Shown: positions 1 to 8,002, numbered from the stretch's first letter. The stretch: 25,045 bases of DNA from UBA710 sp051655145 (GCA_051655145.1 JBOFZK010000012.1:1-25045); one strand, 5' to 3'. Translations and numbers: made by a program. The notes: generated from the sequence alone by a model not told the origin.

Positions 1-462
1 AATTTAATAAATCAAGAACATAATGAAAAAAATAGTAATTTAATTATTCTTTATTTATCTAAATTCCTTCAAAAAAAGGAAAAAGTAAGAGAAATAGAAA
101 ATAAAATTATTGAAGTTAAAAAAATTAATTTTGTTAAAAAAGAACTTAAAAAAAATATAGAAAAAATACAAGTTAATATTAATTATTTATCAAATAAAGA
201 TAAAGTTTTATATTATAAAGAATTATCAAACATTAATAAAGAAAAAGATAAAAACTTAGCAGAAGCATTTTATTTTATAAGAAAAGAATTAAGAACAAAA
301 GCTATTAATAATTTTAGGCACTCTCAAAAAGAATTTAAGCAACAAAAAGAAGAATTATTTAATCATTTTTATTTAAATTCTAAATTTTATAAAACATTTT
401 TTAAAAAACAAAAAGAACTAATAGATAAAGAGAATGAAAACAAAGGAGGAATAGATGTTTAA
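1..462 (+). CDS. 3' end of upstream gene, probably first permease of a nucleoside-type ABC transporter (partial)
   Basis: The frame is open from base 1 to TAA at 460-462, giving the last 153 residues of a protein that begins outside the window. The visible part is hydrophilic, very rich in Lys, Glu and Asn, with no membrane segment, and looks largely alpha-helical or coiled-coil. Its last 8 bases overlap the start of the next gene, a BMP/Nup-type ABC permease. In mollicutes that permease usually follows a larger companion permease, so this may be the cytoplasmic C-terminal extension of that companion. The assignment rests on position only; no permease motif is visible here. Confidence 0.5.
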   Translation, partial: NLINQEHNEKNSNLIILYLSKFLQKKEKVREIENKIIEVKKINFVKKELKKNIEKIQVNINYLSNKDKVLYYKELSNINKEKDKNLAEAFYFIRKELRTKAINNFRHSQKEFKQQKEELFNHFYLNSKFYKTFFKKQKELIDKENENKGGIDV

Positions 463-1438
463 TTTTCAAGAACTAATTGTTTTGACGGTAATGTTTTTTT
501 CTTTTATATCCTTAGGTGTAATTTCATCTACTATATCAGAAAGAGTAGGGATCATAAATTTAGGATTAAATGGAACTATTGTTATTGGCGCAACATTTTA
601 CATGTTATTTGCAAGTATTTTTACTGATAAATTAGGGGCTGGCCCATTTGATGCTGCTTTAGATTCTTATTTTCAAATAATATTATTTATAATTTCGGCA
701 ATTTCGGGATTACTTTTTAATTTACTTCATGGATTTGCTGTAATAAAACTAAAAGCAAACCAAATTATTTCTGGAGTAGCTTTAAATATATTGGCACCAG
801 CAATAACAATTTTATTTTTAAATATTTTTGGAACTAATGATAAGTTACCATTTTTTGTAAAGCATCTTACAGCAGGAGATGCAACTAATAATTCTGATCT
901 GTTAAATATTTTTTCATTAGGTGTTATTTTACCAATTATTATTATTATCGGAAGTATTTTCGTTATGAATAGAACAAAATGAGGATTAAGAGTAAAATCT
1001 ATTGGAGAAAACCCAAATGCTTCTGATGCAGCAGGAATTAATGTTGATAAAACAAAATGATTTGTAATAATGATAGCAGGAGCTATAGCAGGATTAGCAG
1101 GAGCTGTATTTATGACTATGCCTTCTGCAATAGCTGGTTCAAATACAGGAATAACATTTAGAGGAAACGTTGGTGGATTTGGATATCTTGCAATTGCTAT
1201 AATGATTATGGGGAAATGAAGATTAGGGCTTGGAACAATTTCAGGATTATTTTTCTCATTAATATTTGCTTTTTCAACAATTTTACCAACAATAATAGGA
1301 ACACAAACAAATCGTCTATATGGTAATTTAATTACATTATTACCATACTTTATTACTTTAATTGTTTTAATGATATTCTCTAAAAAATCATTTGCTCCAG
1401 AAGCGCTCGGCGAACCGTTTGATAAATCAAAAAGATAA
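455..1438 (+). CDS. ABC transporter permease, nucleoside/BMP (NupQ-like) family
   Basis: A 327-residue integral membrane protein. It opens with a hydrophobic helix and then residues resembling ISERVGIINLGLNG, the early signature of BPD_transp_2-type permeases for nucleosides or simple sugars. The cytoplasmic coupling region around residues 176-205 (W-G-L-R-V-K-S-I-G-E-N-P.A.DAAGI) is the EAA-like loop of this family, and AGAIAGLAGA follows. It ends with hydrophobic helices and a short polar tail. It reads through TGA codons as Trp. The start at 455 has GGAGG at 445-449 and overlaps the previous gene by 8 bases, so translation is probably coupled. By family and context it imports nucleosides together with an ATPase and lipoprotein encoded upstream of the window; the exact substrate cannot be read from the sequence. 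Confidence 0.9.
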
Positions 1439-1454
1439 ATTTATTTTATTAAAA

Positions 1455-1460
1455 TATAAT
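1455..1460 (+). promoter_or_regulatory. -10 promoter box for the ECF S-component gene
   Basis: Perfect TATAAT ending 6 bases before the ATG at 1467, with no Shine-Dalgarno sequence between. Initiation at the usual distance would fall on or next to the start codon, so the mRNA is probably leaderless. No clear -35 box. Confidence 0.6.
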
Positions 1461-1466
1461 TAAATA

Positions 1467-2153
1467 ATGGTTCATAAAAAAAACAATAAAGAAGAAATAA
1501 TTGAAAGAAAAAACTACTCTAAGACATTTAGAATAGTTTTTTCTTCTTTTATGTTGGTTCTTGTGATAATAACTAATTTAGCATCTAACTTTTTTCCATT
1601 TTCTTTTTTAAATGTTAATATAACTTTTGTTTTTATTTTTTATTGTTTTTATATATCAGGTTTTAGTTATGGAATATTAATTACAATCATTAATTTTTTT
1701 ATTTCCCCTTTTCTTTCTTTTGGATTAGGTCTTACTCCCATTTTTTTATTTGGGCAAGTCGTTTTAACTCTATCAAATTTTATTTTTTTAATAATATTTC
1801 GATTACTAATAGGAAAAAAAATAAATTATGAGATTAAACCAATTTTTTTTATTTTTATAACATCTATAACTACATTAGCTACATCAATTATAATGACGAC
1901 TTTAAATATATTATTATTTATACCTTTTTTCTTTTATATAATTGATCCACTTTCTTTTCCTTATCTAAATTTTATTGATTTTAGCAAGCAATATCAACAA
2001 AGCACTAGTATGCAAATATTTTTTTTTGGTATACCTAATTATTATTTAGCATCTTTTACTTTATTATTCTCATTTAACATATTACAATATTCAATTATTT
2101 CAATATTATTATTATCAATTTTTAAAATTCCCAAAAATATTAACATATATTAA
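1467..2153 (+). CDS. Putative ECF transporter S component (substrate-binding membrane subunit)
   Basis: A 228-residue, strongly hydrophobic protein with about six membrane segments after a charged N-terminus (residues 1-20) that should be cytoplasmic. Size, topology and the FSYGILITIINFFISPF stretch resemble S components of energy-coupling-factor transporters; mollicutes carry an MPN527-like group of these with unknown substrate. Such a subunit would bind a vitamin or other micronutrient and work with a shared EcfA/EcfT module encoded elsewhere. It has its own near-leaderless promoter. The next gene is nadE, which makes a nicotinate-type substrate conceivable, but nothing in the protein shows that. 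Confidence 0.6.
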   Translation: MVHKKNNKEEIIERKNYSKTFRIVFSSFMLVLVIITNLASNFFPFSFLNVNITFVFIFYCFYISGFSYGILITIINFFISPFLSFGLGLTPIFLFGQVVLTLSNFIFLIIFRLLIGKKINYEIKPIFFIFITSITTLATSIIMTTLNILLFIPFFFYIIDPLSFPYLNFIDFSKQYQQSTSMQIFFFGIPNYYLASFTLLFSFNILQYSIISILLLSIFKIPKNINIY

Positions 2154-2158
2154 AAAGA

Positions 2159-2167
2159 TGGTATAAT
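2159..2167 (+). promoter_or_regulatory. Extended -10 promoter of the RNA upstream of nadE
   Basis: TGGTATAAT is a perfect extended -10 (TGn-TATAAT) directly after the ECF S-component stop codon. The predicted start is about 2174. It is one of three TGn-TATAAT boxes that sit well upstream of a transcript start in this window. Confidence 0.65.
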
Positions 2168-2173
2168 ATTAAT

Positions 2174-2314
2174 TAGCTTGTTATATGAAATAATATAGTG
2201 GGTTTAAATAAAAACGCCTTGAACTTATGTTCCCTTCAACTATTTAATATTTAAAGCCAAGAGGCGCTTCTTGGGTTTATAAATAAAAAGCTAGATTAAT
2301 TTCTAGCTTTTTTT
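2174..2314 (+). ncRNA. Candidate structured RNA or riboswitch leader upstream of nadE; family not recognised
   Basis: A non-coding stretch of about 140 bases between an extended -10 box and a terminator. Visible pairings: an 11-base helix 2200-2210 with 2248-2258 (one G-G mismatch at 2202/2256); hairpin CCAAGA (2257-2262) with TCTTGG (2269-2274), whose loop GGCG (2263-2266) can pair with CGCC at 2215-2218 as a pseudoknot; and a small hairpin GAAC/GTTC at 2221-2232. The motif GGGTTTA(T)AAATAAAAA occurs twice (from 2200 and from 2273), so the two copies could compete for the same partner strand. TAGCTT near the 5' end (2175-2180) can pair with AAGCTA in the 5' terminator arm (2288-2293). It could be a nadE riboswitch or an independent small RNA. 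I did not recognise SRP RNA, tmRNA, RNase P RNA, 6S RNA, TPP or other common folds. Confidence 0.55.
2285..2314 (+). terminator. Intrinsic terminator before nadE
   Basis: An 11-bp stem AAAAAGCTAGA (2285-2295) with TCTAGCTTTTT (2302-2312), loop TTAATT, continuing into a run of seven T (2308-2314). It is the clearest intrinsic terminator in the window. It either ends the RNA upstream or attenuates transcription into nadE, whose start lies 46 bases downstream. Confidence 0.8.
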
Positions 2315-2360
2315 ATTTTATTAATTTATAAAATTATTATTCATTTAAAATAAAAGTAAT

Positions 2361-3086
2361 ATGAATTTAAACGAATATATTGACTATTTAGCAAAATGAA
2401 TTAAAAATCAAGTTTTGCAAGCGAATGCAAAAGGAGTAATCGTTGGCATAAGTGGCGGAATAGATTCTGCCGTTGTAGCTACTATTGCTAAAAAAGCTTT
2501 TCCTGATAATACTTTAGGTGTTTTATTACCAATTAATAATAAAAGAGTTTTTGATCTTGAAGATGGAATTGAATTATGTAAAAAACATAATATAAATTAC
2601 AAAGTAATTAATCTAGAAAATGAATTTAATAATTTTAAAGAATTAACTCAAATTAAAAACAAAATGTCTTTAGCTAATTTACAAGCAAGACTTAGAATGA
2701 CAACCCTATATGCTCTTGCTCAAGAAAATAATTATCTTGTATTAGGAACTGATAATTTATCTGAATATGAATTAGGATATTTTACAAAATTTGGTGATGG
2801 TGCTTGTGATCTATTACCTATTGTAAATCTTTTTAAATCAGAAATATTTAAAATAGGAGAAATCTTAGATATTCCAATTAATATTTTAAATAAAAAACCA
2901 AGCGGAGGTCTTTGAGAAGATCAAGAAGATGAAGTGGAATTAGGATTTAAATATTCTGATTTTGAAAAGTATTATAAAAATGAATTAATTGATAATAAAA
3001 TTAAAGAAAAAATAATTAAACAAATTAATATTACAAATCATAAAAGAAATCCTATTCCTAAACCAGATATATCTCCTAAAAGATAA
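2361..3086 (+). CDS. nadE: NAD+ synthetase, ammonia-dependent type
   Basis: A 241-residue protein that makes NAD+ from nicotinate adenine dinucleotide, ATP and ammonia in the cytoplasm. The ATP-pyrophosphatase P-loop GISGGIDSA is at residues 29-37. Further family blocks include LANLQARLRMTTLYALAQ, the LGTDNLSEYELGYFTKFGDG segment, and KKPSGGLWEDQEDE near residue 180, where W is a TGA codon. There is no glutaminase domain, as usual for the short ammonia-dependent form. The ATG at 2361 gives the helical N-terminus expected of the family; a later ATG at 2415 would cut it off. There is no clear ribosome binding site. It follows a terminator and possible regulatory RNA, and its 3' end overlaps convergent cdsA by 11 bases. 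Confidence 0.93.
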
Positions 3087-4083
3087 GAATTTGACGGAAA
3101 GATTCAAAAATTACAACGAAAAGAAAATTAAAATATAAAAAAGCATAAATAGTAGAATCAAATCTATCTAGTATTCCACCATGTCCCGGAATAAGAGATG
3201 AATAATCTTTAACTTGGAATTTTCTTTTAATATAAGAAAAAGCAAGGTCACCAATAACTGCCATAAGTGGAATTGTAAGCGAGATTACAAGAACTAAAGA
3301 AATATTTTGAAGTTCATCTATATTAAATGTTGTAAGAAATATATTTGAAAAATATAAAGAAAAAAATAAAAGTAAAAAAGAAGAAGAATACCCACAAACA
3401 AATCCAATTATTGTTTTATTAGGAGAAATTTTAGGAGCAAGTTTTCTACTTAATATTTTTATCTTTCCAAGAGTTATTCCTCCAAAATAAGCAAATACAT
3501 CGCAACAAATAATTCCGGCTAAAACTATTGTTAAAATAGTAAATTTATATATTGTTCAATATAAAACAAATTTAATAGTTAAAGCTGTTGCAAAAATTGT
3601 AATACCTAATAAAATAAAATTAATTAATAATGTTCAAAAAACTCTTTTATCTTTATTTTCTTTTTTCTCTTTATAAAAAATAAAACCAAAAGGAATAAAA
3701 ATGGAAATAACAAATAAAAGATAACCAATTGCGTGCACACCACCAACTTTAAAAATAAATTGGTTTCTAAGGCTTTTTATAATTTCTTTAACATCATCGA
3801 CATTATGACTTAAATTTAAGTAATTAAAATTTTCTAAAGGAAAAATAAAGACAATTAGAATAGGAATAAGAGCCACATAAATTCTTCATCACCTGGACTT
3901 AATTAATAATCCAGAAAATTCATAAATAGAAACCATAGCAATTAATAAAAAGAAAATGGAACCAATTCATTTACCATAAACCCCTCCAAAAACAATAACT
4001 ATTAAAGAAACGGTAAATATAATGGCTAAAAACAATGCCATGACTATTTTAATTGTTACTGAAGAAAGTTTTTTAAAATTCAT
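3076..4083 (-). CDS. cdsA: Phosphatidate cytidylyltransferase (CDP-diglyceride synthase)
   Basis: A 335-residue polytopic membrane enzyme that makes CDP-diacylglycerol from phosphatidate and CTP, the entry point to phospholipid synthesis. The C-terminal CdsA signature begins at residue 277 with GDLAFSYIKR, then KD, LIPGHGGILDRFDS, with the conserved Asp and Lys/Arg residues present. The N-terminal part consists of hydrophobic helices, interrupted near residues 78-100 by a polar loop. It is the last gene of pyrH-frr-cdsA, a common bacterial order; its ATG shares one base with the frr stop codon (TAATG), indicating translational coupling. The 3' end overlaps nadE on the other strand. Confidence 0.93.
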
Positions 4084-4634
4084 TATAGTTTTAAAAGATC
4101 CTTTTCTTTTTCATCTGAAAGTAAATCAATTTTTTTAATTTCAGCATCAATTATTACTTGAATTTTATTTTGATATTCTTTAGAAAGATCTTCACTAATT
4201 TCTTTATTATCTTTTATTTGTTTCATGAAGGTTTGTCTTAAGTTTCTTATTTTAATTTTTCCTTCTTCTTTTAGTTTAGCAATCTTTTTAGTTTCTTCTA
4301 TTCTTCTTTGTTGAGTAAGAGCTGGGAAAATTATTCTTATTTTATCTCCTTCATCTTGAATAGATAAAGAATAGTTTTGTTTTTCAATTACAGAAACAAT
4401 ACTTGATACTAATGATTTTTCATATGGTTTAATTATTAATTGCTGATTATCTGCTCTTGTAATTGAACATAAATCTATAAGAGGAGATAAAGCATCAAAA
4501 TATTTTATTTGTAAATGCTTAAATAATTCTGGATTAGCTCCAGAAACAGTAATTTTTGTAAGTTGTTTTTTGAACCATTCAAGAACTAATTTATTTTCTT
4601 CTTCAAGCTCTAATTTTAAAAAATCAAAATCCAT
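4083..4634 (-). CDS. frr: Ribosome recycling factor
   Basis: A 183-residue soluble protein, the normal RRF length, which with EF-G splits post-termination ribosomes. Recognisable family blocks are SGANPELFKHLQIKYFDA (residues about 31-48), then PLIDLCSITRADNQQLIIKPYEKS (the beta-barrel domain II region) and the C-terminal RIEETKKIAKLKEEGKIKIRNLR helix characteristic of domain I. It begins one base after the pyrH stop codon, with AGGTGG in the end of pyrH about 13 bases upstream, and ends in a one-base overlap with cdsA. Confidence 0.96.
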   Translation of the reverse strand: MDFDFLKLELEEENKLVLEWFKKQLTKITVSGANPELFKHLQIKYFDALSPLIDLCSITRADNQQLIIKPYEKSLVSSIVSVIEKQNYSLSIQDEGDKIRIIFPALTQQRRIEETKKIAKLKEEGKIKIRNLRQTFMKQIKDNKEISEDLSKEYQNKIQVIIDAEIKKIDLLSDEKEKDLLKL

Positions 4635-4635
4635 A

Positions 4636-5352
4636 CTATTTATTCGCCACCTTTGTAAATTTTCCTTTATTTTTTAGAACATTTAATATTGAATCTTCTC
4701 CACCTATATCAAAAACAAGAAGATTTAAATTATTTGCTTTTGCCATAGCGGCAGCTGTAACATCCATAACTTGAAGATTTCTTGAAATAATTTCTTCATA
4801 TGATATTTCTTTAAAGAACTTTGCATCTTTATTGATATTAGGATCAGAATCATAAATCCCTTTAGTATTATTTTTTCCTAATAATAAAACATCAAAACCT
4901 ATTTCAGAAGCTATTAATGTAGCTGCTGTATCTGTTGTAAAATAAGGTCTTCCTGTTCCTGCTGAGAAAATTACAACTTCTCCTTTTTTAAGATATCATT
5001 TTGCTTTTTCTGTAATATATGGTTCAGCAACTTTTTCATCAACCGAAAGAGAAGATTGAACTCTAGTTTTAATTCCCTTTTTTTCGAATACAGATTGAAG
5101 TGCAAGAGCATTCATTGTTGTCGCAATCATTCCAATATAATCAGCTCTACTTCTAGGAATTCCATTTTTTTCAGCACTAGCACCTCTTCAAAAATTACCA
5201 CCACCGACAACAATACCTACTTGATAATTTTCATTAACTAATACTTTAATTTGTTCAGCAATTTTATTTATTAAAAAATAATCAATTGCTAAATTTTTTT
5301 CTTTATTCGAAAGCCATTCTCCCGATAATTTAATTAGAACTTTTTTATACAT
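4636..5352 (-). CDS. pyrH: Uridylate kinase (UMP kinase)
   Basis: A 238-residue cytoplasmic enzyme of the amino-acid-kinase fold that phosphorylates UMP to UDP. Motifs: KVLIKLSGEW at residues 4-13, VGGGNFWRG (W is TGA) with the following SRADYIGM block, FSAGTGRPYFTTDTAA and GIYDSDPN. The start at 5352 is supported by AGGGA 5-6 bases upstream and a TATAAT box at 5380-5385. It heads the pyrH-frr-cdsA cluster. Together with upp (5759-6382) it supplies pyrimidine nucleotides from salvaged uracil: Upp makes UMP, PyrH makes UDP. Confidence 0.96.
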
Positions 5353-5379
5353 ATTAATCCCTTTTATTTAATTTTAATA

Positions 5380-5385
5380 ATTATA
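5380..5385 (-). promoter_or_regulatory. -10 box for the pyrH-frr-cdsA operon
   Basis: Perfect TATAAT on the minus strand, 27 bases from the pyrH ATG, leaving room for a short leader with an AGGGA ribosome binding site. No convincing -35 element. Confidence 0.5.
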
Positions 5386-5417
5386 TATTTTTTTAACAAC
5401 AAAAATAAAAACAAAAA

Positions 5418-5496
5418 AACGATTGTTATTTTTTATTAATTTTTTTAAGCTTTAAATCGTTAGTTAATTATTTAATTAAAATTGTTTAAATCGTTT
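5418..5496. repeat. Three copies of AATCGTT in the pyrH/5543 divergent intergenic region
   Basis: AATCGTT occurs inverted at 5418-5424 (as AACGATT) and directly at 5455-5461 and 5489-5495; the two direct copies share the longer TTTAAATCGTT (5451-5461 and 5485-5495). The rest of this 190-base divergent region is plain AT-rich sequence holding two promoters. The repeats could be an operator, or chance in AT-rich DNA. Confidence 0.3.
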
Positions 5497-5500
5497 CTTT

Positions 5501-5509
5501 TGATATAAT
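5501..5509 (+). promoter_or_regulatory. Extended -10 promoter of the 71-residue protein gene
   Basis: TGATATAAT (TGn-TATAAT), with an AGGAG ribosome binding site at 5528-5532 and ATG at 5543. The predicted leader is about 27 bases. Confidence 0.65.
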
Positions 5510-5542
5510 TTAAGTATATAAAAATTAGGAGATTTAAGATTT

Positions 5543-5758
5543 ATGTATCAATATAAAGCTATTCTTGTTTCATCAAGAGAAGTAATCGCTGAAGGACATT
5601 CTGTTCAAGATGTTGAAAATGCTATTAAAACATTTAGAAGAGGCCAAAAAAGAGGCGAACATACAAGCGAAAATGAAAAAATCGAGATTCTTCATATTTT
5701 TAGAAACCAAAAAGAAGGAAAAACAAATATAAAAGAAGAAATAATTAAAGTAGTTTAA
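5543..5758 (+). CDS. Small conserved-looking protein of unknown function, 71 residues
   Basis: Starts at an ATG with a good AGGAG site and an extended -10 box, so it is very probably expressed. The protein is short, soluble and charged. Residues 1-20 (MYQYKAILVSSREVIAEGHS) look like two beta strands with a turn, followed by the helix VQDVENAIKTFRRGQKRGEH and another strand, EKIEILHIF. The RRGQKRG patch is basic and could contact nucleic acid. I faintly recall similar small proteins conserved in hominis-group mycoplasmas but cannot name a function. Its stop codon directly abuts the stop codon of convergent upp. Confidence 0.75.
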   Translation: MYQYKAILVSSREVIAEGHSVQDVENAIKTFRRGQKRGEHTSENEKIEILHIFRNQKEGKTNIKEEIIKVV

Positions 5759-6382
5759 TTATTTAGTTCCGAAAATTCTATCTCCAGCATCACCAAGACC
5801 TGGAATAATGAATCCTTTTTCGTTTAATTTATTATCTTTAGCTGCAAGATAAATAAAGACATCTTTATGGATTTTTGAAACTTTATTTATTCCTTTTTCA
5901 GTCCCTACAAGAGAAACTAAAATGATATTTTTAAATCCAGATCCTTTTAATTTTGAAATGGCTTCTACGGCTGAACTTCCTGTTGCAAGCATTGGATCAA
6001 CAAGAATAATTTGAGCATTTTTATTAGAATCAGGCATCTTATAAAAATATTCTTTAATTTCTAATGTTTCTTCGTCTCTATATAATCCAATATGACCAAT
6101 TCTAGCTTGAGGAATTAAACTATGAATTCCGTCGACCATTCCAAGCCCGGCTCTTAAAATTGGAACTATAATTATTTCTTTATCAAAGTCATAACCACTA
6201 AAAATAATTGAATTTGGTGTTTTAACTTTTTTTATTTTTGTTTTGTAGTCACGAAGGATTTCGTAGACCATTAATGAGGCAATTTCATTTAAGTTTTTTT
6301 TAAAATCTATATGGTTTGTATTTTCATCTCTTAAAACAGTAAGTTTTATATCTATTAGGGGGTGTTTTATAATTTTTATCAT
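5759..6382 (-). CDS. upp: Uracil phosphoribosyltransferase
   Basis: A 207-residue cytoplasmic salvage enzyme that makes UMP from uracil and PRPP. It begins MIKIIKHPLI.IKLTVLRDENT, the typical Upp N-terminus (HPLI.HKLT.LRD). VPILRAGLGMVDG is at residues 73-85, and the PRPP-binding loop LVDPMLATGSSA is at 127-138. The C-terminal uracil-binding segment GFIIPGLGDAGDRIFGT is intact. Length matches the family. A TATAAT box ends 7 bases before the ATG with only T residues between, so the transcript is likely leaderless. Confidence 0.97.
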   Translation of the reverse strand: MIKIIKHPLIDIKLTVLRDENTNHIDFKKNLNEIASLMVYEILRDYKTKIKKVKTPNSIIFSGYDFDKEIIIVPILRAGLGMVDGIHSLIPQARIGHIGLYRDEETLEIKEYFYKMPDSNKNAQIILVDPMLATGSSAVEAISKLKGSGFKNIILVSLVGTEKGINKVSKIHKDVFIYLAAKDNKLNEKGFIIPGLGDAGDRIFGTK

Positions 6383-6389
6383 AAAAAAA

Positions 6390-6395
6390 ATTATA
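6390..6395 (-). promoter_or_regulatory. -10 box for upp
   Basis: Perfect TATAAT on the minus strand separated from the upp ATG by seven T residues. There is no room for a Shine-Dalgarno site, which points to a leaderless mRNA. Confidence 0.6.
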
Positions 6396-6420
6396 ATTTA
6401 TTTTAGCAATATAATTAAGA

Positions 6421-6426
6421 TATAAT
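6421..6426 (+). promoter_or_regulatory. -10 box for the thiT riboswitch transcript
   Basis: TATAAT placed so that initiation would fall near 6434, just before riboswitch helix P1. A second TATAAT at 6410-6415 could be an alternative box. Both lie in the short divergent region shared with upp. Confidence 0.6.
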
Positions 6427-6435
6427 TTATTTTGT

Positions 6436-6524
6436 AAAAGTTCAGAGGTACATTTATTTTAAAATAAAGGTTGAGAAAAACTCTTAGAATCTGATTTGGT
6501 TAATACCAACGTAGAGAGAACTTT
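6436..6524 (+). promoter_or_regulatory. TPP riboswitch (THI element)
   Basis: The thi-box core is directly readable: CAGAGGT near 6443, TTGAGA at 6470-6475, ACTCTTAGAATCTGATTTGG at 6480-6499, then TTAATACCAACGTAGAGAGA. These match the conserved CTGAGA, ACCCTT.GAACCTGAT and AATACCA.CGTAG-GGA elements. Helix P1 is AAAGTTC (6437-6443) with GAACTTT (6518-6524). The element binds thiamine pyrophosphate and should lower expression of the downstream ThiT-like transporter when TPP is plentiful. No intrinsic terminator follows. GTAAAAGT (6434-6441) is exactly complementary to ACTTTTAC (6532-6539), a pairing that excludes P1 and lies just before the start codon, so the switch may act at initiation of translation. 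Confidence 0.93.
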
Positions 6525-6546
6525 ATTTTTTACTTTTACAAAGTTT

Positions 6547-7092
6547 ATGGAAAATTATTATTCAAACTTAACAAGAGAAATTGCAAAAGCAGGAGTTTTT
6601 CTTTCTTTAATTTTAGTAACTAAATTACTTTTTTGACATTTGCCAATTTTAAATGGTTATTCATTAGATATTTATTTAATAATTTATGTTATTTCATTTT
6701 TATTTTTATTCAATAAACAAATAAGATTTATTTTTTGATTAGCTGCTCCTCTTTGCTTATTGGTTATTCCTGATTATTTCTTTATTAATCCTATTCAATT
6801 TTTTCTAGAATATTTTGTTTCTATCTGAGTTTTTGGATTATGTTTTTTCTCATATGAAATATTTTTAAAAAAAATAAAAATGGGAACACTTATAAATATA
6901 AGTCTTTTTCTTTTGGCTTGAATGCTTAAATTATTAATCCATGTTATTGTAGGAAAGTATTTCTATTTAGAAAATGGAACTTTTTTAGCTTCATTTATAA
7001 TTAATATCCAAATTATTTTTCCAAATACTATAATAACTGTTATTGCTTTTTTTATAATGGAAAGAATTAGTAAAAAAATGATTTTTCATTAA
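6547..7092 (+). CDS. thiT: Thiamine ECF transporter S component, ThiT-like
   Basis: A 181-residue membrane protein with about six hydrophobic segments, the size and topology of ThiT, which binds thiamine outside the cell and works with the shared ECF module. The segment WMLKLLIHVIVGKYFYLENG resembles the conserved ThiT loop with His and Gly before the last helices. Trp residues in the middle of the protein come from TGA codons. The main support for substrate is the TPP riboswitch directly upstream. There is no Shine-Dalgarno sequence, only AAAG 4-7 bases before the ATG, so control may involve access to the start codon. It converges on manA with one base between stop codons. Confidence 0.85.
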
Positions 7093-7093
7093 T

Positions 7094-7990
7094 TTATTTT
7101 TCGATATAAGAGATTAAAACTTCTAATTTACCATTTAATTTTGCTTTATGGTTATTTTTAATAATAAAAGAATCACCTTCTTTTATATTCACATTATCAA
7201 CTGTTCCGTTACCTTTTATGACAGCTACTTCTAATCAATAAGCTTTTTCATTTCATAATTCTATTTTTTCACCAGAAATACTTTTTTTCATTAAATTAAA
7301 AAATTCACATTTTATTAAATAATCTTTTTCTTTCTTTTCTTCCTTAAATTCATATTTAATAACGTTTAAAGAATCTTCAATATGAAGTTCTCTCTTTTTC
7401 CCGTTTTCTAGACGATTATAATCAAAAAGCCTATATGTTATATCAGATGATTGTTGAAGTTCATATGTTAATACACCTTTAGTAATTGCATGAACCATTC
7501 CTGGAGGAACATAAATAAAATCGCCTTTTTTTATTTTTATTTTTTTTAATAAAAGATCTCATTTTTCTTCTTTAATTAAATTTTCTATTTCGATTCTATT
7601 TTTAGCATTAACTCCTAAAATTAATTCAGCATTTTCTGGGGCATCTAAAATATATCAACATTCTGCTTTCCCGAACGAATTATGTTTTTTAAGAGCATAT
7701 TCATTATTTGGATGTACTTGAATACTAAGATCATCATTAGCATCAATAATTTTAGTTAATAAAGGATAATCACCTTTATAGTTTCCGAAAAACTCTTTAT
7801 TTTTTTTAAAAAAAGAAAGTAATGTTTCGCCTTCAACATTTTTAATGCTTGAGCTTTTACCTTCAATAGCACTAATAATTCATGCTTCACCTATTTTAGT
7901 TTTTTCAGGAAGAGAAAAACCAAAATTTTTAAGACGATCACTTCCTCAAATTCTTTCTGAAAAATAAGGTTTTAAAAATATTATGTTCAT
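7094..7990 (-). CDS. manA: Mannose-6-phosphate isomerase, class I
   Basis: A 298-residue cupin-type zinc enzyme that interconverts mannose 6-phosphate and fructose 6-phosphate. The N-terminus has KPYFSERIWG, typical of the compact Gram-positive form. Zinc ligands can be placed at Q91 and H93 (SIQVHPNNEYA), E110 (GKAECWYIL) and H167 (VPPGMVHAI). Bacillus-type enzymes are about 315 residues, so this is essentially full length. It is transcribed divergently from the fructose PTS gene, which fits feeding into or from fructose 6-phosphate. A TATAAT box ends 6 bases before the ATG, implying a leaderless transcript. Confidence 0.93.
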
Positions 7991-7996
7991 ATATTT

Positions 7997-8002
7997 ATTA
8001 TA
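7997..8002 (-). promoter_or_regulatory. -10 box for manA
   Basis: TATAAT on the minus strand, 6 bases before the manA ATG (TATAATAAATATATG); leaderless arrangement without ribosome binding site. Confidence 0.6.

Noticed and set aside
2174..2314. SRP RNA, tmRNA, RNase P RNA, 6S RNA or TPP riboswitch
   Set aside because: The SRP domain IV GGAAG region, the tRNA-like CCA end of tmRNA, RNase P core elements, the long 6S-type stem and the CTGAGA thi-box are all absent.
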